Positions 31,494 through 36,031 of a stretch of 36,031 nucleotides of DNA are shown here, piece after piece. The translations under genes and the position numbers were made by a program. The notes beneath the pieces were generated by a model. The model did no database searches, had not been told where the DNA came from, and saw only the letters and a program-made list of their open reading frames with translations. Position 1 is the first letter of the stretch; each line of letters begins with the position of its first letter. Source of the DNA: Neisseriaceae bacterium (GTDB lineage Bacteria > Pseudomonadota > Gammaproteobacteria > Burkholderiales > Neisseriaceae); NCBI GenBank assembly GCA_017458185.1, contig JAFTFY010000006.1:1-36031 (forward strand). The letters run 5' to 3'.

Positions 31494-31796
31494 TTATTTA
31501 GCGGAAGCATCTACGCGGTCGCGTAATTCTTTACCTGCTTTGAAGTGGGGTACATATTTGGCAGGCACTTTCACGCTTTCACCTGTTTTGGGATTGCGGC
31601 CTACTCGTGCATCGCGTTTTTTCAAATCAAAACTACCAAAGCCGCGAATTTCAATGCGGTCGCCTTTGGATAAAGCACGAACCATGCTGTCAGAAATGAT
31701 TTTGACGCTTTTGTTAATGTCTTTGGCAGAAATGGTTCTGCCGCCCAATTCAGTGTAGCGTTCAACTAAACGCACCATTAACTCGGATTTTGTCAT
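31494..31796 (-). CDS. ihfB: Integration host factor beta subunit
   Basis: 100 residues of the HU/IHF family. IHF is a heterodimer that bends DNA sharply at specific sites and helps transcription, recombination and, in type I-F and I-E systems, spacer acquisition. The N-terminus [14 protein letters not shown] and the arm [20 protein letters not shown], with the intercalating proline, identify the beta subunit, as does its place 20 bp after rpsA. RGFGSF is intact. The alpha partner is not in the window. ACTAT or AGGGGATC just before the start includes a GGGGA ribosome site. Confidence 0.95.
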   Translation of the reverse strand: MTKSELMVRLVERYTELGGRTISAKDINKSVKIISDSMVRALSKGDRIEIRGFGSFDLKKRDARVGRNPKTGESVKVPAKYVPHFKAGKELRDRVDASAK

Positions 31797-31816
31797 AAGA
31801 GATCCCCTATTTTGGA

Positions 31817-33505
31817 TTATGCTTCTTCGTCTTGAACGCCGCTTAACTTGGCTTTCAAGAGATCGCCTAAACTGGTTGTTCCTGCATTCACATTGCTGTT
31901 AGCAGAAACCGCTTTCAACGCTTCGCTTTGTTCTTTCGCGTCTTTGGCTTTAATCGACAGGCTAATACCACGATTTTTGCGATCTACCGCAATAATCACG
32001 GCTTCCACTTCATCACCTTCTTTTAAGTGATTACGCACATCTTCCACGCGGTCGCGGGAAATTTCAGACGCACGCAAATAGCCTTCCACATCTTCTGCCA
32101 ATTCAATCGTCGCCCCTTTGGCATCGACTGCTTTAACCACGCCTTTAACAATCGCACCTTTGTCGTTGGTGCTGATGAAGTTACCGAATGGGTCGCCTTC
32201 TAATTGTTTAATGCCCAAAGAAATGCGTTCTTTTTCAATGTCGATTGCAATGATAACCGCTTCAACTTCATCGCCTTTTTTGTATTTACGAACGGCTTCT
32301 TCGCCATTTTCCGTCCAAGACAAATCAGACAAATGAACCAAACCGTCAATACCGCCGTCCAAGCCGATGAAAATACCAAAATCAGTAATGGATTTAATCG
32401 CACCCTTGATTTTATCGCCTTTATTGTGGCTTGCGGCAAATTCTTCCCAAGGATTAGGCTGACATTGTTTCATACCCAAAGAAATGCGGCGGCGGTCTTC
32501 GTCAATTTCCAAAATCATCACTTCGACTTCATCGCCTAATTGTACCACTTTACTGGGGTGAACATTTTTATTTGTCCAATCCATTTCAGAAACATGCACC
32601 AAACCTTCGATGCCTTGTTCGATTTCCACAAACGCACCGTAGTCGGTTAAGTTAGACACTTTACCGAACAAGCGAGTTTGTACAGGATAACGGCGTGCTA
32701 AATCCACCCACGGATCATCGCCCAACTGTTTCAAGCCCAAAGACACACGCGATTTTTCTTGGTCGAATTTCAACACTTTGGCTTCCACTTCTTGACCCAC
32801 TTCTAATACTTCGGACGGGTGTTTCACGCGTCGCCAAGCCAAATCGGTAATGTGCAACAAGCCGTCAATGCCGCCTAAATCAACGAATGCACCGTAATCG
32901 GTAATATTTTTGATTAAGCCTTTAACGATTGAACCTTCTTGCAAGCGTTCCATTAAGGCTTCGCGTTCTTCGCCCAAGGTTTCTTCCAAAACGGCACGGC
33001 GAGAAACCACCACATTGTTGCGTTTTTTGTCTAATTTAATGACTTTAAATTCAATTTCTTTGCCTTCGTAGGCAGAAGTATCTTTAATCGGACGAACATC
33101 AATCAGCGAGCCTGGTAAGAAGGCACGAATGCTGTTAATCAACACGGTTAAGCCACCTTTGACTTTACCGCTGATTAAGCCTGACAAGATTTCGCCACTT
33201 TCCATGGCTTCTTCCAAAGCCACCCAATCTTGGGCGCGTTTGGCTTTTTCGCGAGAAAGTTTGGTTTCGCCAAAGCCGTTCTCAACCGATTCAATGGTTA
33301 CGGTAACGAAGTCGCCGACTTTAACTTCTAACTCTCCGCTGTTATTTTTGAACTCATTGACATCAATCAATGCTTCGGATTTCAAGCCTGCATTGACAGT
33401 TACAAAGTTGTTGTCAATGGCAAGTACTTCGGCGGTAATCACTTCGCCGACATTCATTTCTTGGGTTGCGGAATATTCTTCCAAGAGTTGTGCAAAATTT
33501 TCCAT
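31817..33505 (-). CDS. rpsA: 30S ribosomal protein S1
   Basis: 562 residues from the ATG at 33505; an upstream TTG at 33514 is less likely. S1 binds mRNA leaders and brings them to the 30S subunit. Six S1 repeats are visible, starting near residues 18, 102, 189, 274, 361 and 448. Repeats 3 to 6 have clear GAFV or GIFI motifs such as [22 protein letters not shown]. The first two are more divergent, as expected of the ribosome-binding pair. The rpsA-ihfB order is conserved in proteobacteria. S1 commonly represses its own translation through its leader; the leader here has two uptake palindromes further upstream. Confidence 0.97.
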   Translation of the reverse strand: MENFAQLLEEYSATQEMNVGEVITAEVLAIDNNFVTVNAGLKSEALIDVNEFKNNSGELEVKVGDFVTVTIESVENGFGETKLSREKAKRAQDWVALEEAMESGEILSGLISGKVKGGLTVLINSIRAFLPGSLIDVRPIKDTSAYEGKEIEFKVIKLDKKRNNVVVSRRAVLEETLGEEREALMERLQEGSIVKGLIKNITDYGAFVDLGGIDGLLHITDLAWRRVKHPSEVLEVGQEVEAKVLKFDQEKSRVSLGLKQLGDDPWVDLARRYPVQTRLFGKVSNLTDYGAFVEIEQGIEGLVHVSEMDWTNKNVHPSKVVQLGDEVEVMILEIDEDRRRISLGMKQCQPNPWEEFAASHNKGDKIKGAIKSITDFGIFIGLDGGIDGLVHLSDLSWTENGEEAVRKYKKGDEVEAVIIAIDIEKERISLGIKQLEGDPFGNFISTNDKGAIVKGVVKAVDAKGATIELAEDVEGYLRASEISRDRVEDVRNHLKEGDEVEAVIIAVDRKNRGISLSIKAKDAKEQSEALKAVSANSNVNAGTTSLGDLLKAKLSGVQDEEA

Positions 33506-33786
33506 AAAAAACAAAAGTCTATTAAGCGTGAAACAGGCAACGCTTTGGGGTTAAGGTTATCGAAAAAATCCACCCACCTGTTTTGGGCAGATTATGATTT
33601 ATAAGTTTTCAGGCTGCCTGAAACAAGGCAACCTGAAAACTAAAACTGAACGGTGCATTATATCTTATTTTTTGATTTATGGGAATTTTTTAAAAATAAA
33701 AGTTTCAGGCAGCCTGAACGCACTGCACATTTAAAAAGACTTGTCGCAACAGGTCTTTTTATTTTTTCAGACAGCCTGAAAACTTT
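33506..33786. other. Gap between greA and rpsA with three uptake sites and the greA terminator
   Basis: Uptake sequences lie at 33606-33623, 33626-33637 (AGGCAACCTGAA variant) and 33703-33718, and a degenerate palindrome with CAGACAGCC is near 33765-33783. The T-rich hairpin at 33733-33760 is the greA terminator. No gene is seen. Confidence 0.7.
33733..33760 (-). terminator. greA terminator hairpin
   Basis: AAAAAGACTTGT pairs with ACAGGTCTTTTT across a 4-nt CGCA loop, with one G-T pair, and a run of T on both sides. It probably stops transcripts in either direction. Confidence 0.75.
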
Positions 33787-34263
33787 TTAAATATATTTCA
33801 CTTCAATAATTTCATACTCTTTAATGCCTTTGGGGGCAGAGACTTCGGCTATATCGCCTTCTTCTTTGCCAATCAGACCGCGTGCCAAAGGTGAGCCTAC
33901 TGAAATTTTGCCTAATTTAATATCGGCTTCGTCTTCGCCAACAATTTGGTATGTGATTTTCTCTTCGGTGTCGCAATCTTCTAACGAAACAGTCGCACCA
34001 AACACCACTTTGCCTTCGGCATGAATTTCCGCAGGGTCAATAATGTGGGCGTGAGCCAGTTTGCGTTCGCATTCGGCAATGCGTCCTTCAATAAACGCTT
34101 GGCGTTCTTTGGCTGCGTCATATTCGGCGTTCTCCGACAAATCGCCGTGCGAACGGGCTTCGGCAATGGCGGCAATCACTTCGGGACGCACCACGCTTTT
34201 TAAATGGGCTAATTCTTCTTTTAATTGCTTGGCACCATTCACGGTTAAGGGGATTTTTTGCAT
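33787..34263 (-). CDS. greA: Transcription elongation factor
   Basis: 158 residues, the exact family length. GreA enters the RNA polymerase secondary channel and triggers cleavage of backtracked RNA. The N-terminal coiled coil (1-75) carries the tip acidic pair D41 and E44 in [18 protein letters not shown]. The C-terminal globular domain shows [11 protein letters not shown] and [18 protein letters not shown]. Codons and composition match the housekeeping genes. AAGGAAACAAAG precedes the ATG. Between it and pheA there is a 402-bp gap with repeats. Confidence 0.97.
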   Translation of the reverse strand: MQKIPLTVNGAKQLKEELAHLKSVVRPEVIAAIAEARSHGDLSENAEYDAAKERQAFIEGRIAECERKLAHAHIIDPAEIHAEGKVVFGATVSLEDCDTEEKITYQIVGEDEADIKLGKISVGSPLARGLIGKEEGDIAEVSAPKGIKEYEIIEVKYI

Positions 34264-34665
34264 TCTTTGTTTCCTTATTCAAATAAAAAGGCAAGCCGTT
34301 TTGACTCAAACGGCTTGCAAACTTGCGATGTATTGTAACACAGACGAAAATCAATTAGCAATAAACAGTAACAAACAGTAAGCGGTGAGCAGTTAGCAGT
34401 GAGCAGTTGTTATGTCAATCCTTGCGGATTGACGGATATTTTTTAGATAACGCTTCGACAAGCCTTTCAGGCTGCCTGAAAAGTGTAACCTACACAAACG
34501 ATAAGAAGATTGCCACGCCGTTGCTTTGCAACGGCTCGCAATGACAGTTCTGATTTTCAGGCTGCCTGAAACTATTATTCATTGCTCATTTCTAATTGCT
34601 CACTGTTTTACCTATCATTTGATAAAATAGCGACTTGATGAAAAGTATGCACACAGGTTTTTCTT
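34264..34665. other. 402-bp gap with dispersed repeats between greA and pheA
   Basis: Divergent gap, no gene seen. AGCAGT-type repeats with GTCAATCC-TTGC-GGATTGAC (34414-34433) are followed by uptake palindromes at 34465-34481 and 34555-34571 and a solo half-element of the 228-bp repeat at 34508-34545. The word TTGCTCACTG, also seen before the TauE/SafE gene, is at about 34597-34606. Confidence 0.7.
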
Positions 34666-35739
34666 ATGAATACAGACAACGCCTTACAACCGCACCGTGA
34701 TGCGATTGATGAAATTGACGCACAAGTTTTGGCTTTGTTAAACCAAAGAGCAAAGCATGCACGGGCAATTGGCGAATTAAAAGGCACGGGGGCGGTGTAT
34801 CGTCCTGAACGCGAAGCACAGGTTTTATCTCGTATTCGTGGCTTAAATCAAGGACCTTTGTCGGACACGGCGGTGTCAAGGCTTTTTCGTGAAGTGATGA
34901 GCGAGTGTTTGGCGTTAGAAAAACCGTTGAATATCTGCTATTTAGGTCCAGAAGGCACTTTTACGCATTTGGCAGCGATGAAGCATTTTGGACACGCTGC
35001 CCACCTTCAACCTTGCACCACGATTGACGAAGCCTTTCGCACAGTGGAAGCAGGGCACGCTGATTATTTGGTTGCTCCTGTGGAAAATTCAACCGAAGGG
35101 GCGATTGGTAGAACGCTGGATTTATTGGTTTCTACGCCGCTTTTAGCGTGCGGCGAAGTGGTTTTTCCGATTCATCATCATTTGTTGTCAAAGGCAGACG
35201 ATAAAAACAACATTCAAAAAGTGTATGCCCACGCACAGGCTTTGGCTCAGTGCCACGAATGGCTCAATCAAAACTTGCCGCATGCGGAACGAAAACCTGT
35301 TTCCAGCAATGCACAGGGAGCGGTTTTAGCAAGCGAAGATAAAACGGCGGCGGCGATTGCGTCATCTGCGGCGGCAGAACGCTACGGCTTAAATAAAATA
35401 GCAAGCAATATTGAAGATATACCCAACAACACCACGCGTTTTTTGGTTTTGGGTCGCCAAGAAACAGGCTTATCAGGCAAGGACAAAACTTCGCTGATTG
35501 CAGGGGCAAAAAATGTCGCAGGGGCGGTTCATCAACTTCTGCAACCGTTTGCCGATTTCGGCGTGTCGATGACCAAATTAGAAAGCCGCCCGCAAAGGGG
35601 CAATTTGTGGGAATATGTGTTTTTTATTGATATTGAAGGGCATCAATTAAACCCAAATGTTGCCACAGCCTTAAATGCCTTAAAAGAAAAAGCGTCTTTC
35701 TTAAAAATTATCGGCTCCTACCCTGTGGCAAGCGTGTAA
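34666..35739 (+). CDS. pheA: Bifunctional chorismate mutase/prephenate dehydratase
   Basis: 357 residues, the usual length for this fusion. It turns chorismate into prephenate and then phenylpyruvate in phenylalanine synthesis. The chorismate mutase domain (1-90) shows HRDAIDEIDAQVLALLNQRAKHA. The dehydratase domain (about 93-270) shows ICYLGPEGTFTH, APVENSTEGAIGRTLDLL and NNTTRFLVLGR with the catalytic TRF. The ACT regulatory domain (275-357) shows VAGAVHQLLQPF and the phenylalanine-binding ESRP. Feedback inhibition by phenylalanine is expected. No attenuator-like leader is visible. An uptake palindrome (35744-35760) follows. Confidence 0.96.
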   Translation: MNTDNALQPHRDAIDEIDAQVLALLNQRAKHARAIGELKGTGAVYRPEREAQVLSRIRGLNQGPLSDTAVSRLFREVMSECLALEKPLNICYLGPEGTFTHLAAMKHFGHAAHLQPCTTIDEAFRTVEAGHADYLVAPVENSTEGAIGRTLDLLVSTPLLACGEVVFPIHHHLLSKADDKNNIQKVYAHAQALAQCHEWLNQNLPHAERKPVSSNAQGAVLASEDKTAAAIASSAAAERYGLNKIASNIEDIPNNTTRFLVLGRQETGLSGKDKTSLIAGAKNVAGAVHQLLQPFADFGVSMTKLESRPQRGNLWEYVFFIDIEGHQLNPNVATALNALKEKASFLKIIGSYPVASV

Positions 35740-35743
35740 ATAC

Positions 35744-35760
35744 TTTCAGGCTGCCTGAAA
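35744..35760. terminator. Uptake-sequence palindrome after pheA
   Basis: TTTCAGGCTGCCTGAAA, self-complementary, 5 bp after the pheA stop and 10 bp before the lipoprotein start. Confidence 0.55.
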
Positions 35761-35770
35761 GGTTTTGATA

Positions 35771-35908
35771 ATGAAAAAAATTTGGCTATTGCCCTTGTGT
35801 TTGTTGTTAATCTCTTGCGGCGGAACGGAATTAAGCAGTCAAGAAAAACAACGCTTTGAACAAGATAAAATAATATGGAATAAAAAATTAGGGGCTGTAT
35901 TAGATTAG
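35771..35908 (+). pseudogene. Small lipoprotein gene, 3' end replaced by IS1016-type element
   Basis: The frame of 45 residues starts MKKIWLLPLCLLLISCGGTE. The lipobox LISC, cleaved before the cysteine at residue 16, marks an outer or inner membrane lipoprotein. After about 24 polar residues the frame enters the insertion sequence at 35891, so the last six codons (GAVLD and the stop region) come from the element. The original protein was probably longer. The name and role are unknown. It follows pheA in the same direction. Confidence 0.65.
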
Positions 35909-36031
35909 CAGTTATGATATACTGCAAAAATGAAGATAACACATTGTAAATTAAGTAAAACAACACAGAAGAAACTGCTTGAATTTTTTGTATTAGAAGT
36001 TACAGCAAGAAGTGCAGCCGATATTTTGCAG
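35891..36031 (+). mobile_element. IS1016-type (IS1595 family) insertion sequence, left end
   Basis: The end GGGGCTGTATTAGATTAGCA matches the start of IS1016-like elements known from Neisseria and Haemophilus. A transposase frame begins 39 bp in. The right end is beyond the window. Confidence 0.85.
35930..36031 (+). CDS. IS1016-type transposase, N-terminal part
   Basis: The 34 visible residues begin MKITHCKLSKTTQKKLLEFF and continue VLEVTARSAADILQ, which is the characteristic N-terminus of IS1016 transposases (IS1595 family, DDE type): a helix-turn-helix region before the catalytic core. The frame runs off the right edge, so intactness is unknown. The element cuts the preceding lipoprotein gene. 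It is transcribed in the same direction as pheA. Confidence 0.88.
   Translation, partial: MKITHCKLSKTTQKKLLEFFVLEVTARSAADILQ

Noticed and set aside
1..36031. tRNA or rRNA genes
   Set aside because: I looked through the intergenic gaps and saw no cloverleaf with a TTCRA arm and no rRNA-like block; a covariance-model scan would settle it.

Overview
The window comes from a naturally transformable member of the Neisseriaceae. The evidence is about 45 copies of a DNA uptake sequence read as AGGCAGCCTGAA on one strand and AGGCTGCCTGAA on the other, the dialects known from Kingella and Simonsiella, with a few AGGCTACCTGAA variants. Low GC, an IS1016-type insertion sequence and the order rpsA-ihfB fit this. 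I cannot name the species.

Positions 1-5541 are a very large CRISPR region of the I-F repeat type: 28-bp repeats, 32-nt spacers, about 74 repeats in three blocks, with no cas gene in the window. The blocks were probably once continuous. Blocks 2 and 3 are separated by a 341-bp MITE sitting inside one spacer: removing it with one TA copy restores a spacer of exactly 32 nt. Blocks 1 and 2 are separated by about 0.8 kb holding a truncated gene, a ribbon-helix-helix regulator, a tiny membrane peptide and a strong promoter with an operator-like palindrome. Two spacers aim at opposite strands of the start of a filamentous-phage zot-type gene. Another spacer carries the uptake sequence itself.

Positions 5542-24820 are mostly chromosomal housekeeping genes: a giant DUF2339 membrane protein whose N-terminal linker is a tandem repeat built on the uptake sequence, a TauE/SafE permease, an orphan gene pair of unknown role, uppS, the rtcB-prfH ribosome-rescue pair, dxr, rsgA, a hexose-phosphate mutase, a DUF2130 protein, a lipid A acyltransferase, a DUF815 ATPase, an ADP-ribosylglycohydrolase and glnS. 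uppS and dxr serve isoprenoid and undecaprenyl carrier synthesis; the acyltransferase and mutase serve the cell envelope.

Positions 24824-36031 hold two small minus-strand genes, a trimeric autotransporter adhesin, a secreted protein gene whose start region has a C8 tract next to a near-perfect Fur box, argD, a DUF29 protein downstream of a second MITE, ihfB, rpsA, greA, pheA, and a small lipoprotein whose end is supplied by an IS1016-type element running off the right edge.

Intergenic space is rich in small repeats: palindromic uptake sequences used as terminators, a 228-bp element nested in the MITEs, solo half-elements, and clusters of perfect hairpins whose stems differ but whose loops are nearly always GNA or GNRA.
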